Counted from the first letter of the stretch, positions 23,791-36,881 are shown. The stretch is 64,000 nt of DNA from Azadirachta indica (GCA_022749755.1 CM040445.1:9879182-9943181), one strand, 5' to 3'. A program made the numbers and translations. The notes: generated from the sequence alone by a model not told the origin.

Positions 23791-26217
23791 TTTATATACA
23801 AATTTTAAAAAATTAAATGTAAGAATACATTTAATGTATCGTAATCAAATCATTAAAATGAATCTAAAATGATCTATAAACCAATTAAATGTTCTGAATT
23901 ACGAATTTTTCTTATTTTTGACTTTTTAAAATTTTTAACTAATTAATAATTAAAATATTACTAAACTTAATTTTTTTGTCACCATCATTATAATGATTAT
24001 TATTATTTTTAATTTTAACTATTTTTAGATGTTTTAGTGATTATTCATAATGCATACCAAGCCAATTATTACAATGCATAATATCTCACCATTTAACTTT
24101 ATTTTTGTGTTTAAAATGTCAACTTAATCAAATTTGCGGAGAATCTTGTGCCATCTCTATGCCTTTTTTTAAGTGCTTTTTTTTTAATATATACTTAACA
24201 CTAAATGACTTAATAGTTATGTGAGAATAAAATTTAATGATTTTTTTTACTTAATTAACATATAATATAAATAAATATATCCAATTATAAACTTTAAAAA
24301 TATCCCCCTAATAAGTTATTTTCCTAATAATTTAATCATCTATTATAATAAAATATATCAAATCAATAGTTTGTAGAGATTTAAATGTAAGTGTGGTAAA
24401 TAGAAAACAAATATATTGCTAAATATAACTCATATTTATATATTCTAATATATATTCTAATGAATTCAAATTTTAGATGCATTTCGATTTCACATAAAAC
24501 AAATAAACACTACATATAAATGATTAAATCATTGGTCGATTTTATAAGATAGTATTCCTAAACACCCGTCAATAATCCTTTTAAAATCTCATTTATATAT
24601 TTATAATTTAATTGTTAAATAAAATTATATTAAAAGAAATAAAAATCTAATTAAATCTCTTATATTCAAGAAAAATATACCCATTAAATTGTGTAGAATT
24701 AAATTCTCTTTAAAAGGACGCAAGCATTTACCACTAAACTACTAAAGTTGTTATAAGAAATTTAGAACATATTTAATTTACGATTAAATTTTTTTTAAAA
24801 AATATGAGTTGTATTCTTAGTATTTTTAATATTTAAAAATATAATATAATATTTAAAAATTATTTTTTAAATTAAAGAATAATTTTTGAAAATAAAAAAA
24901 TTTGTTTGATTGGAATTATTTTTAATAACATTTTTTTTAATTATAACTATTATTGATTATTTCAAACTAATTACTAGTGTTTAGAATATTAGAATTTAAT
25001 ATACCATCTACCTATCATCCTGTGTTGGTGTGATTTTTTGTCATTTTTTGTATTATTGGTGTCAATTAAAAATTAATTCAATTAAATTTTGAATTAAGAG
25101 AATAAATAAGAAAATTAAACTATATTTATGTAATATTAAGAAAATACAACAATTTCAAGAGAAAGTACTAATTAGAAAAGAAACTATTAATTTCAGTTCT
25201 ATAAAAATACATACAATAATGATTATTTTTAACTCACCTAAGCACTATGACACTTACACATATACTCAACAACTAAGCTTTATGTAAATTCAAGATATGA
25301 GCTATAAAATAAAAATGACTTAAGGAAATAAATATTATGCAAATTCAAACTACAATCCAAGCATTCAAAAAATATTTAATACAAAATACATAAACTAAAA
25401 TAGGGAGAATTCCCAATACCCCTTGTTGTTTGGCCTAATACCTCAAGTCTCCCTTATTGTTTACGCTAATATTCCGAGTCTCCTTTGACGTTATCTCCAT
25501 ATGTAGAAAGTATTACTTTTCAAGGACAATTACCGGTGACCTTCAATATTAGGTGTTAGTACATGTTTGTTCAGGGATCCCAAAAAAAAAAGTAAAGTTA
25601 CAAAAATACCATTAATTTTGATAAAATAATATAATAATTATTTGAATTACCTAATTTGAAATTTTTTTCTTTTAAATTAGTAAAATTTCAAATTCACAAT
25701 ATTTTTTTAATTTGATAAATTAAGTACAACTAAAATGGCTATCTATTTTTTTTCATTTATCATAATCCAATGTGAGTGTTTCAATATCATCTATGTAAAA
25801 TTTTTGTTTTATTTTAGTTTTTTTAACCTATCTCCAATTTTTTTTGTTTTCTAGCTGGTTTAGCTAGTCTCAATTTTAGTGTTTTAATATGATATACATT
25901 TTTAAGTGCTTGTTTTTCTTGAGTTTTCCAAGAAAACATATGGGAAAGAAAATTGATTGGCTTGAATTATTTTTTATATTTTTGGACTTGTTTTGTTGAT
26001 ATCAAATTGAAGGAGATAAAAAGCAAAGGCTTTTCTGGATCTGATTTAAAGCAGCAAGATTGTTGTTTTGAGAAAGGAAAATAAAGTAGAGATGGGCATG
26101 AAAGTAGCTAGCTTATGTTTACGCTGGTCATAACCGATTATCCTCACTCTCCATCTTCTTCATAATTCCTAGCTTCCGCAATCTCTTTACCTTCCTCAAA
26201 ACGATGAAGTTATGCGA
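23791..26217. other. Very AT-rich stretch without genes
   Basis: Dominated by A and T runs. 25400-25620 (AGGGAGAATTCCCAATACCC up to an A run and AAAAATACC) is less AT-rich and recalls the end of a DNA transposon, but I found no partner end. Confidence 0.45.
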
Positions 26218-26327
26218 TGCTAATATGTTCATTAATTCATATTTATTATCGTTTAAACTCCTCATTCTTAACTGTTAGTTTCCATTTGATGTTTTAGCCG
26301 CGTTCTATATTTTATAGATATTCCAAG
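26218..26327 (+). mobile_element. Left part of a Gypsy LTR split by the CACTA element
   Basis: TATGTTCATTAATTCATATT and the following CTCATTCTTAACTGTTAG align with the start of the LTR at 62130 (ATATGTTCATTAATTTAAAT ... TTCATTCTTAAATGTTAA). The match breaks at 26327 and resumes at about 31606 beyond the CACTA element, showing that the CACTA inserted into this LTR. Confidence 0.72.
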
Positions 26328-26816
26328 CGCTACAAGAAAAATTACATATGGTAGCATCTATAAAATGTTACCATATGTCATTGGTAGCATTTTGTCCTAT
26401 GTTATGTTAGCCAACATAACTAAAAGTTTTTACTTTTATGGCATTAATTGGATGCTACAATAATGAAATGATATCATACAGAAAAAACTATCTAATTAGC
26501 TCTAATTGCATTGTACAAATGCTATCATTGGACTATAAGTAGCATTTATAAAGTGCTACCAAATACAAAGTATAACATGGCAAAAATTGCTATTATTAGA
26601 ATTTCAGTAGCAATTTAGAATGCTACTATCCTATATTTTGTAACTTTTAAAAAATGCTAATATTGTATACTAGTAGCATTTTAGAAATGCCAACATATTC
26701 TTATAAAATCTACTAGCCTATATGTTGGTAGCTATTACAAAATGCTGCTAAAATATTATTTTACTACTATAGAATTCTTTTAAAAGTTATCAATATTCGT
26801 ATATTTTTCTTGTAAT
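26328..26816. repeat. Internal inverted copy of the CACTA terminus
   Basis: At 26801-26816 the sequence TATTTTTCTTGTAATTT is an inverted version of the left terminus (CTACAAGAAAAATTAC). The 489-bp segment between them is itself full of subterminal repeats, so it has the form of a small two-ended CACTA unit lying at the end of the larger one. Confidence 0.6.
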
Positions 26817-27539
26817 TTATAATTTTTTTCAAAGCTATATCTTTATTTAGATATTAAATATAAAATAATGTAATATAATTCCAAATTCAAATAATTCCAT
26901 TTGAAATTATATATATATACATACAACATATATATATATATATACATACATACATCATCTATTGTATCACATAATACAATAATAAATTTTCAAGTATACA
27001 AAAAAAGATTACACAAAAAGATGATTATGTATCTAAATATACAAAAGACAAATACAAAAAGCCAAGTATGTTTTTTCTATACTTGCATCTATAAATATGT
27101 TTTTTCCATACTTGAATATATCATATCTTCAATTTATCTTCACTTTTTAACCAAGTATTTTGCTCTCCAAAATCTGCATTATCAATGCAAAACAAATATG
27201 ATTGTAATACAACTTAGTAAAACCAATTAATAAAGGAAAAATTGTTAATATATATAACTAATAGATTAAAAACATAACTTCTTGAATCAAATAAATACAA
27301 TTTTAGAGATTTTACCTTAACTTTAAAAATAATATTATGACAAAGTTCGTGTGGGTATTTGTACTATGAACGTATGGTAAATCTAATTAATTATACCATT
27401 ATATAGAAAAACATATAAAATTATTTTCCTAGAACTTTAAACAAAAATTTTTTTTATTTATGATAATAAATGCATCAAATCCATATAAAAAAAATTACCT
27501 AATTAGAAGAACTAGAAAAGCTTATTTGCAGTAACCATA

Positions 27540-29700
27540 ATACCTTTGTCCGTAGGCTAGAGAACTATACTCAATACAGCTTCTTCAATAGTAGACAAAA
27601 AAGTGTTACCCTCCTTGCTTTGCTTTATCTATCCAAACCCTTGTACTGTTAGATCCAATAGGAATGTGATGAACAACTACTTTTGGATCACTTGAAGACC
27701 AATGCCCCTTAGCCACTGCTACTTCAGACCCCTCCCAATCAAGCAACTTGCACTTTGTAATATTCAGCATAGCATTCAAACTTTTCAACAACATGGCAAG
27801 AATGATTTTAAACCAAAAGGAACAAAAACAAATCAATTAAAATTAACATTCAATTTTATGTCAATTTTTCTAAGAAAATTCAAATATAAATAATATTCTT
27901 ACCAATAAAGAAGTAAAAGATAAATGTGGTGGATGGCTAAGTGGTTCACTTTCTTGACTTTGACTCTAAAATGAAAATTTAAAAATGTCATAATTTGATT
28001 ATTATACAAGTGAAAAAATCATAAGCAAACTTGTCTTATGCTTTTAAGCTCTTTGATTAGACTCTGCAATTCTGCCATTTCTTTCTTCATTTCATCATAC
28101 TCTTGCTTCATTTGAGTATTTTCTATTTTAATCTCATCTTGTTCTTGTTACAATTTAGCTATAACGTAATCTTTCTGTGATAGTATAGCTAACTTTGAAA
28201 TTGTAACTCTTTTTTCTTAATACTCTCAAATAAGAATTATCACAACCAATTACTTATGGGAGAGCTTTTTCTCTCAAATTTGTTGCAAAAGATAATGATA
28301 AATTATTTTAAATTTCTTTTAATTTATCCTACAGTTAAAAAAATTTATAACCATTAATAAAATGTTAGAAAAACAACATTTTTCATTATATGAAAGAAAA
28401 GAAAATGCATTGTCGTTACAATATTTTCAGTAGCCGCAGTGTTCACTGGTTGACCATTTTTCTTCGTATGTGCTTGAACCCAAACGTTAACTCTAGACAC
28501 CTTTGATTTTCCACTAATTTTCTTCTGCAAAAAAAAAAAAAAAAGCTATATCATGAAAGCTATTTTGTTTGCATTACAACCCTAGAAAGCATAAATTTCT
28601 TTTAAAAAAGATCAAACATATTTAATAAAATTACATTTTTAAAAGGTAGTCAAATTTGTCACATCCAACATACAAAAATAATGAATGTAGATGAGCTACA
28701 CTTTACACCAAATTCATCAATATTTAACTTTTTTAGCCACAGATAATTTGGAAAGTACTTTAGAGTAATCTGAAAAAAGGAAAAAAAAAAAACCTTACTA
28801 TTTAACTAGTTAAGATATATAACAATAATTCTACTTTTATCAAGAAAAATATGACATCCACAAAGCATCTCTTCATCAAATATTTGTACCTAACTTAAAA
28901 TTAACTTGGACAACTTGTGTTTATTGTAGAAAAAGAGCATAAAGAAACACACCGACTACAACTTGCTTGACACAAATGATCTACTATTTTCATAAATAAA
29001 TAAATCACTTTGAAAATTCAATGGCTTTATTTCATTAATTAAGATCTCTAGATAAAATTTAATTTTTTTTTAAAAAATAAAACAACAATCAATGGACAAG
29101 TTTAAAATCCTAAGAAATATAATTAATTACCATATTTTTTTTTACCCAAGCAATTTCTCTACGACCTGTTGTGTATGGGATTTGTTTCTTCCTTCTTTTT
29201 TTAAAATCTTCACTATTTACCTTAAACAAAGTATCAAATTTTTTATTCATATAAAATAAATAGATCATTCTTATATTATCACATAGTAATGCATCTACGT
29301 TAAACTTATCAGTTGTTTTCTCTTTCACAAAGCATTTCCATTCACTTGTTGACTTGATGTTATAAGGTCTCAGCCTCATTCTTTCTTCTTCATTTCTGGC
29401 CTTTAATAATTTTTGAACTAGTCTTAATTTTGAGGCCCAACTCACCCATCGCATGCAGTACATAAACTTTCTACCATTCTTCATCTAATTGGTATCTTTT
29501 TTGCAACATATATTCATATGAATAGAATAATTATTAGTTTTCCTATCTAGTAGCTATGTATAAAAATTTAAGCATTTATAAAATAAGGATACCTGAACAT
29601 ATTGCCATAATAAATTTTCATATCCAAAGGAAGCTTCCTCCAATATGAAATTGTATACTGTACAAGCTCTCTTATTGTATGCCTAAAAAAGAAGAAAGTG
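27540..29700 (-). pseudogene. TnpA-like protein of a CACTA element (Ptta/En/Spm plus TNP1 domains)
   Basis: A multi-exon minus-strand gene. An exon ending at a CAG/GTATCC donor near 29591 encodes YWRKLPLDMK, typical of the region before the Ptta/En/Spm domain. The next exon starts at an AG acceptor just above 29484 and runs to a donor near 29129; it holds SEWKCFVKEKTTDKFNVDA and RRKKQIPYTTGRREIAWV, the core of the Ptta domain. An exon at about 28527-28440 gives VNVWVQAHTKKNGQPVN. A Glu/Lys-rich coiled-coil stretch lies at 28140-28020. The last part (27836-27540) reads LLDWEGSEVAVAKGHW and VWIDKAKQGG, the TNP1 type C-terminal domain. TnpA-type proteins bind the subterminal repeats and assist transposition. 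A frame break follows KQGG near 27606, so this copy is probably inactive. 5' exons above 29700 are not resolved. Confidence 0.7.
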
Positions 29701-31605
29701 TGACTAATCCACCACCAATAGGTTGACCAAGGTTATTAAATTGGAGCTCTATTTTATTTTTACCATCTACATAATGGTCCTCAATTTAGTAGGACCTCTT
29801 TTTTTTTTTTTTTTGTGCTTGGGATAAGAAGTGTATGCATACCTTCCTCATGAATCTCATCCATGGCAATCAATCTATTTTGAAAACAAATGATTAGAAA
29901 TACTAAAATGATCCAAGAAAGACACAACAAAATAATAGGAATGGGTGAATTCTTTATGGGAATCATTAATATAAAAGTTTCAAACATATTTAATATCGAT
30001 TTTACTAAACTTTCTTTCTTAAGCATATGTAAGAATCTATGTCACATTGACTTAAGAAAAAAGAAAAATGATCGAACCTAAACAGTAAGCAAAACTTGCA
30101 AAAATAATAAATAGAAATGCATAAATAACAATGTATGTAGTAACATAACAATATAGAGCAAAAATTTTGCACAAAGCTAGTAACAATGAGTATAACATAA
30201 ACTTACTAATACTTTCTTCAATTGCTTCTTAATATCTTCTATCAGACTTGGTACACTATATTTTAAAATAGAGTACATTATGCTAAATCTTATTTCTACT
30301 TGTTATGATGGACCCAATCTTTATCCATAACCGTAATACACCCAACAAATTTGTGTATTTGGTATGACCTAGACACAAAGAAATTTTTTGCCTACTCTAA
30401 TAATTTACAAAATGTACAAGCAAATAATAACATTGAATAAATAAAATTGTAGAAACTAACCAAAAAAACACATCATACAACAAATTTCAACAGAAAAGAG
30501 AATTTGTATAAAGATAACAAGTGAATAAGTGAGTAATAGTCTGTATTTTCACAATATTTCTCAATTCCTTTACATTATAGGACAACTAAAAAGCTAGACA
30601 ATACAAATTTTATGATTAAAATATAAATTACTAAAATTGAATTTACAATTAAAACATAAAAAAATAAAAATCTAACAAAATTTCAAATAAAAACTTACCA
30701 AAAAAAGTGAAAAATGACGGGATCTAAATTTTATGCCTTTTGTAAAAAGAAATATGGCCTTGATTTTTTAATTAATTATATGTTTTAGTGTCAAAAGAGA
30801 GTAAAGAGAATGGATGGAGAATGAAAGAGAACAGAGAGAATAGATGGAGAACAAAGAAGAAGAAGCTACTGGAAGATGGTTTTATTACTCTCAAAAAAAG
30901 TAAATAAATTAAGTTAATAACGATTAAGTCCTTATATTTCAATAAAAAAATAAAAATGAATAAAATTTTGTATTTGTTATATGTAAATCCCTAATTTAAG
31001 GAAGGTTATAATTCAATATAGGGGCCTATTTATTACTATCAATTAAAGTATATACTTTTTTATTATTTTTCAAAATTTAAGGATTTATTTATTATTATTG
31101 TTCAAAATTTTTTTCGTTCCCACAATATTTTGCCGCTTAAATTATACTTATTGAATATTTTATTTATATTATTTTACTTATTTTATTTAGTAGCATTTTT
31201 TGAGTGTTATATGTGATTTAACATTTTGTAGCATTTGCAAGTATGTTATTAGTGAAACATAAAATGTAATGAAAACAAATATATTACTTTAGAGTTAATT
31301 ATAGCATTTTTTAAGAATTTGCTACACATAAATGATATTTTTGTCAAATTAAAATTTAGTTATTTTTGTAGCTTTTGTCTAGTGTTACTAAATCTATCTT
31401 AATTCATAGCATTTTTGAAGTGTTACAATATTTAATATCATGGATAATATTTTAGAAAAATGCTACTAATTAAATATAAAATGCAATTAAGAAAGAAAAT
31501 TACTAGTTGAGTACCTAAATGTAGCATTTTTAAGAAAATGTTAACTTATATTAACATTTAATAGCATTTCAATAAAAATGCTACTATGAAATATTACCAT
31601 AGTCC

Positions 31606-32640
31606 AGAATTGAGCATAATCAAAGAGAAATCGACCATTTTGGTAAGGAGGCAAGAGATTATATCATTTATGCACACCCACTAGCCCTCAATGGATACCA
31701 ATCACTGAGTGTCAACCAAGTCGCCAAGCCTATGTGTTCCGGGGACTAAAAAGCAAGAGCATCAACATGCGAAGCCAGCATGTGTGCCATGCCCTCTGAT
31801 TCTACTAAGAAGAAGCATCAACCAAGGTAGAACGGGTAGTGTGCAGGCACCACTACCTATGAACCACCCATGCGTGCGTGCTACTCCTTTGTGTGCGCAT
31901 GACTCCCTGGACAACCCAATGACATCTTTGAATCAATTTTGGTGTCAAATTGATTTCGGATGGCTAGATTTAGGTATTTGCTAGGTTTTCATACTTTTAT
32001 TGGTCAGCCACCCTTCTATCAAAAAAGAAAAAAGGGTTTTTGACAAAATTGGAGAAGATTTTGAGGAAGAAAGTTTAGCTTAAAACAAGGAGGATTACAA
32101 TAATATTGGTGGAGATTGAAGACAAATTGGTTATCTTCTCTATCCCATGCCTTTTTCTTTTAATTTAGAGCTTTTAATTATGTATTTAATTGGCTAAACC
32201 TCTTAATTAGGGTGAAAGATAAAACCTATATTGTATATATTCATGGGTTTTTGTTGATTTTGATGTTTGGAACTCAATGAAGTAATGATGATTTATATTA
32301 TATATATTGATTAATGTTAGTTAATTGAATAATTTAGGATTTGTAACTTTAATCATTACATGCTTCAATGATTTAGGAGTGCCAACCTGGACTTCAAACA
32401 TGGTTCAATGATTTAGGAAAATACACCACATTATATTTCAATATAAATAATATACTCATGTCAACTTACACAATTATATATATTTGCATGCAATTGAGTT
32501 TTAATTATGAAAACATGCATATTAAAGTTGTGGCAATGAAATTCACAATTTATGCACAATAAGGACTTTAAGTTAAATGTAATGCAATAGTGTCTTATAA
32601 AATATATGTGATGATATAATTTTAGATAGTTATCATAAAC
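31606..32640 (+). mobile_element. Right part of the split Gypsy LTR
   Basis: From AGAATTGAGCATAATCAAAG onward it parallels 62254-63075: CACTAGCCCTCAATGGATAC, the GCATCAAC words, the TGCGTGCGTGC segment (31870), GATTTCGGATGGCTAGATTT (31952), an A/G-rich block, and CTATATTGTATATATTCATG (32227). The clear match to the 62130 LTR ends near 32418; the last 220 bp instead match 48525-48745. Confidence 0.75.
32418..32640 (+). repeat. Segment repeated at 48525-48745
   Basis: AAAATACACCACATTA, CAATTATATATA and AAAATATATGTGA occur in the same order and spacing at 32418-32640 and 48525-48745, with dispersed differences. The pair flanks the region that contains the minus-strand Gypsy derivative and the full-length plus-strand Gypsy. 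They could be LTR parts of an outer element, but no ends are defined. Confidence 0.65.
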
Positions 32641-34032
32641 CTCAACTAACATTTTGCTAGTCACTAGCAAATTATGTGGTGCATAATATCAAAATAGCAA
32701 AGTGGCATCTTTCTTTCTTTTTTTTTTTCTGTACAACAACAAAACTAAATGAATGAACAGTATCCAAGGTTTAGAAAAATGCCACTCTATACAACTATAA
32801 TAACATGCCTAAGTTAGAAACTTATAAGGAAACATTTGTTATCAAAGCTACATAAATCATATTATTGTTAGAACAACATGCCAATCCCCAAAATCACAAA
32901 TACGAATGACATTTTCAAAAGAAAATATACCCTATAAAGTTAAGGACAATGTCACTCATTCAATATGGAATGGAATGGTAAGAATAAAACAATGACAGCT
33001 CAAGTTTCACAACCCAGTTTAAAGAAAATATTGGCCTTAAATTTTATATTAGGATAAATGATGTGAAAGCAAAATAAATAATCAACCAAATACCTCTTTT
33101 TTTTATAGTATATTTTTAGCCCTTATTACTAGTATCTATGTGCCACAATTTCTTAAAATCAAAAAGGACTTTTATTAGGACATAATAAAGTCTTAGGACA
33201 AGGTTAATAAAAAATGAAAGACATAGGTAAACAAAATCATATGTTTGAGAAAACAAATATGTTAAACATAATAAGATGGTGCATCATTAGCTTCTCTTTT
33301 TATTTTTTTTGGAAGGATAACAATTAATATACATTCATCTTTTTTTTCTTTTAATGCAAAAGTATATGAATACCTTTGAGCAATTCTTCCTTTTCCTTTT
33401 TTTTTTAAAATTTTTCACATCCTTGTTCTTTGAAATATAAACTTTTCTCAAAAATAAAATGGTAGCAAATAACATGAAAATGGAGTTAAAACTTCACAAA
33501 TAGAGTTAGGTATGGTAAAGAGGCTAACAAATGAAAAGTCTTTTATTTATTGGCTCAAAGGCTTATTGAAGGAAAAAAAATAATTTAAAAGGTAGCCTTT
33601 AAAGGCTTAAACGGATCAAAGATTGCCTTCTATCATTTTTTCAAGAAATACAACAGTTATCCATATCAACAAGCTCAATGGGCTTTCAAATATAGCAATA
33701 GATTGTTTTTGTTTTCCTTTTTCTTTGTGAAGTATTAGTTAAAAGTTCAAATTTAGAGATCAATATTAATATCAAAGGTTATGCACAAATTATAGGTCAA
33801 AAAGGGACTCCAAAGAAAAATAATAACTCAAAACTCACATGGAACAAAATTGATTGGCATGTAATTCTTCCAATAATTAGATTCATTTCACTCCTCAAAT
33901 TCTAATTTCCTTATTCATTGTTAACTTAAACATACAATTAAAGAAAACATGGTAAGGATAACAGCCAATACCAAAGCTTGACAATTGTGAATTTTTTTTT
34001 TGGGGAAAAATGAAAAGAAAAGAAGACACCTT
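32641..34032. other. Non-coding; likely 3' untranslated DNA of the minus-strand Gypsy
   Basis: No coding potential. On the minus strand it follows the polypurine-like motif at 34033-34066. Near 33130 (minus strand) the word ACTAGTAATAAG matches the plus-strand element just before its 3' LTR (46889), suggesting the 3' LTR of the minus-strand element should start near 33120, but the following sequence does not match that LTR. Confidence 0.45.
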
Positions 34033-34379
34033 AACCCCCTAACTTAAATGAAACATTGTCTTTAATGTTAAAAGGTAAGATATGAGAAACACAGAGAGAA
34101 CATAGTAATGCAAAATAAGAATAAAGGAAGGGTGTAAATGTTACCTAGAAAGTTGAAGAGGCTTATACTCTTGATGTTGTAGTCTCCTAGAAAACAAAAC
34201 AAACATAGAGAGAACACAAAAGCAACTAACTTAACTCACCAAGATAAAAAAAAATGTGAAGAATAAGAAAAACAATGGATCCTAATGATGAAAAAAAATC
34301 CATAATATACAAATATCAATATTTACAAATAGTTGTGATTATGGCTTACATCTTTCTTCAGTAACGGCTTAAACGCCAT

Positions 34380-34562
34380 CTATTGGTCAAGTATTCGCTT
34401 TCCATCCAATTTTCTTATAAATTGACAAATAAAGTCTTTTAAAATCAAATTCCCAAGATTATAATGCTCATGATCTTTTTGAAATTGTGTATACAAATTA
34501 AGAATTTCATGTTGCACATATCCATTAGAATGTGTCGCAAGAGTCAAAATAATATTATCCAA
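34380..34562 (-). pseudogene. Accessory reading-frame remnant of the minus-strand Gypsy
   Basis: Sixty codons that align with the C-terminal part of the accessory frame at 44174-44857, about 40 of 60 residues identical in a hand alignment (shared EILNLYT, LKD, RKLDGK, ILD). The N-terminal part, including the Cys4 motif, is missing. The function is not recognised; its value is that it shows the accessory frame belongs to the element family. Confidence 0.7.
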
Positions 34563-35461
34563 AGACTCCTTACTCGGTCTATTCTCAATGAATTGTATTT
34601 ATCTTCTTAATTTATAGATGCTATTCCTAAAGAACAACATTGATTGTACTCTAAAACAAAAAAAAAAACAACAAAAAAACTACTAAATACTAATAAATAA
34701 AAAATGTGAAAAACAAGAAAGAACAATGGATCTTAACAAATAGGATCATCTAATTCCAATGGGTTTCACTGGTGAAATTATCAAAGAATGGTTTTAAGCG
34801 ATGTCCACTAAAATCATTACAAAAAATATGAGACATTTCAAAGTTTCCTTCAAAGTTGAAATTATTCTGCATCTATATGAACAAGCTTCCAAAGGATCAA
34901 AATAGAATGAAACATTAAAGCAACCTTGAACAAGTTCAAGAAAATTAGGATTTGATTCACTTTTTTAATTGATTACAGTCTTTAAGGAGAAGGGGTAGGA
35001 ATATGGCATTTTTCATCATCACACAACTTAGGCTCATTTTTATTTTCATCACTTGATTTTGATAGTTCATTAGGATCATTTGCTTTTGAAGGAATTTTTT
35101 TTTTATTAATAATCTCACCATTTTGAAGAGTTGTGATGAAATTCATGTTCTCAGGTTGTGTGCCATTTCAATTAGAGCCACTTACCATAAATTGATTTGT
35201 CGGATTTGGATGTGGTTGGGAAGCAAATTTGCCTTTCTCTTGAACGCATAAAGTTGAAGTCAATATTGAAAGTGTATTCCTAATATCATTAATGGCTCTT
35301 GATGTATGATTTTTTATGCATGTTTGCCCTTGTGTGGATTCTTGCAATGTTTCCTCAAGGGTTTTTGAATGAGGTGAATGATATGGTGAAAAATTTGAGG
35401 GCCTTTGTGGTGATGGATCGACATTATGCTCATTTTTTCAACTAAAATTTGGATGATTTCT

Positions 35462-35728
35462 CTATTCAATATTGTATATTTCAGAATACGGAAAAGAAGA
35501 TCGGAAAGACTTTTTAAAAGTATTCATAAAATTTGCTTGGTCATGAAACATTTCTTTAAAAATTGGAATGTGCGGACAATATTGAGTTGAATGTCCCATG
35601 ACTTTAAAAATTCTACATACTTCATCATTATGCATATATTTGACTTCTTTCATTTTCTTTAATTCTATGACTTCAATCTTTCTTGCCAAATTGGCAACTT
35701 TAGCACTTAGATCATCTTCTTGACTCAA
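35462..35728 (-). pseudogene. Gag zinc-knuckle region of the minus-strand Gypsy
   Basis: Eighty-eight codons with KMKEVKYMHNDEVC and VMGHSTQYCPHIPIF. The CX2CX4HX4C knuckle has its second Cys changed to Phe (CRIF instead of CQIC in the plus-strand element), so the nucleic-acid binding finger is broken. Confidence 0.75.
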
Positions 35729-36388
35729 GTTTTATTTGCCTCCACAAGAACTAATAAGATTAGATCTACTTGAATTTTCTAAAGAACTAGTGGTTTGCCA
35801 AGATTGTGAGTTTTCAGCTAAATGATTTAAATACTCTAAAGCTTCTTCAAGATCTTTATTTCAAAATTCATCATTATACATTGTTTCAATAAATTATTTT
35901 TCCTATAGTGTTAACCCTTAATAAAAGAAGCTTATCATGCGCCATTTTTCAAAACCATGGTATAGGCGTGAATTTAATAAGTTCTTAAATCTTTCCAAAC
36001 ATTGAAAATAGGTTTCATTTGTTTTTTGACATAATTTTGAATTTTTCTCTTGAAAGCATTCATTTTATGTGTTGGGAAAAATCTTTTTTAAGAACTTAGT
36101 TTACATTTCTAGCCATATGCCTATGGATCTAGGTCTCAATGAATTAAACCATGTTTTCGCTTTATATCTTGAGGAAAAAGGAAACAATTTCAGCCTAATT
36201 AATTCTTCACTATATGTTTGATTATTAGATGTGGCTCATACTTCCTCAAAATCTCTTAGGTGCAAATAAAGACTTACAGATTCTAAGCCATAGAAATTTG
36301 AAACTAAAGAAATCATACTTGGCTTAAATCTAAAGTTATTTGCATGGGGAGGAAAAATAAAGCACGACGGGGATGAAAATAGAGGAGG

Positions 36389-36571
36389 TTACAAGTATTC
36401 ATGCATGGTTTGAACATGTGGATTTTCATTTTCACCATGTATACTTTCATCTTCAACCATAGTATTCAATGTATCTGAATGTGAAGATGAATCAAACAAA
36501 TTACCAAAGAAGGTTTCAAAATTACCTTTCACTAAGCGATAAAAATAAGGATCACGATACCACCCAAGCAT
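36389..36571 (-). pseudogene. Gag N-terminus of the minus-strand Gypsy
   Basis: Sixty codons beginning MLGWYRDP and containing NLFDSSSHSDT and ENPHVQTMHEYL. It aligns residue for residue with the gag start of the plus-strand element (MLEWYRDP, NLFDSSSNSHI, KNHHFRTMREYL at 38711-38890), which supports the same start codon in both. Confidence 0.75.
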
Positions 36572-36881
36572 AAATAAAATTAAATAAAATTCAATAATAA
36601 TAAGTAAGAAAACAAAATGTTAGAACAATAATAATACAAATAGAGAAATGTTTCTTCTTTAAAGTTATGGTCCCATGAATAAGCTTTCTAATGCTTCATG
36701 AATCATAGCATTTGGACCTATGTTGTGGGAGATATGGTTAAAATAATAATGCATATTCAAATTAAAACAATAATTATTATTATTTTAGACAACTCAGATG
36801 CATGATTTCAAAAATATATATACCGTCAAAGTTTTAGTTGCCTTTCTTTGGTTAGGATGCTTTAAGAATTAATGTAATTGG

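Larger units (their letters stand above)
26328..31606. mobile_element. CACTA (En/Spm) transposon inserted in an LTR
   Basis: The left end CGCTACAAGAAAAATTAC differs by one base from the canonical CACTACAAGAAAAA terminus. Both flanks (26340-26800 and 31130-31600) are packed with subterminal repeats of the type GTAGCATTTTATAAAATGCTAC in both orientations, a hallmark of CACTA elements. A minus-strand gene with plant CACTA domains lies between. The right terminus is missing: the last subterminal repeat (GCTACTATGAAATATT, about 31578) is followed by host LTR sequence instead of TTTTTCTTGTAGTG. A possible 3-bp AAG duplication precedes the left end but cannot be confirmed on the right. Length about 5.3 kb, so it lacks space for a standard TnpD transposase and none was seen. 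Confidence 0.82.
34033..36660 (-). mobile_element. Minus-strand Athila/Tat-type Gypsy, deletion derivative lacking most of pol
   Basis: Same family as the full-length element at 36887-48211, in the opposite orientation. Recognisable blocks from high to low: gag start (36571, beginning MLGWYRDP), gag zinc-knuckle region (35728-35462, with VMGHSTQYCPHIP), the gag-protease linker (35200-34900), then a direct jump near 34815 from the protease C-terminal region (frame similar to FDP...CSYRC) to the last residues of integrase (GHRLKPFF). After that come the accessory frame remnant (34562-34380) and a polypurine-like AAGTTAGGGGG motif (34033-34066). RT, RNase H and nearly all of integrase are gone, so this copy would depend on another element. 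Confidence 0.8.

Noticed and set aside
26901..27230. 109-codon plus-strand frame beginning with a Tyr/Ile-rich run
   Set aside because: Produced by a TATATA microsatellite and AT-rich CACTA DNA; no domain.
31709..31984. 91-codon open frame on the plus strand
   Set aside because: Falls in the GC-richer part of an LTR; the equivalent stretch at 62350-62640 is not open.
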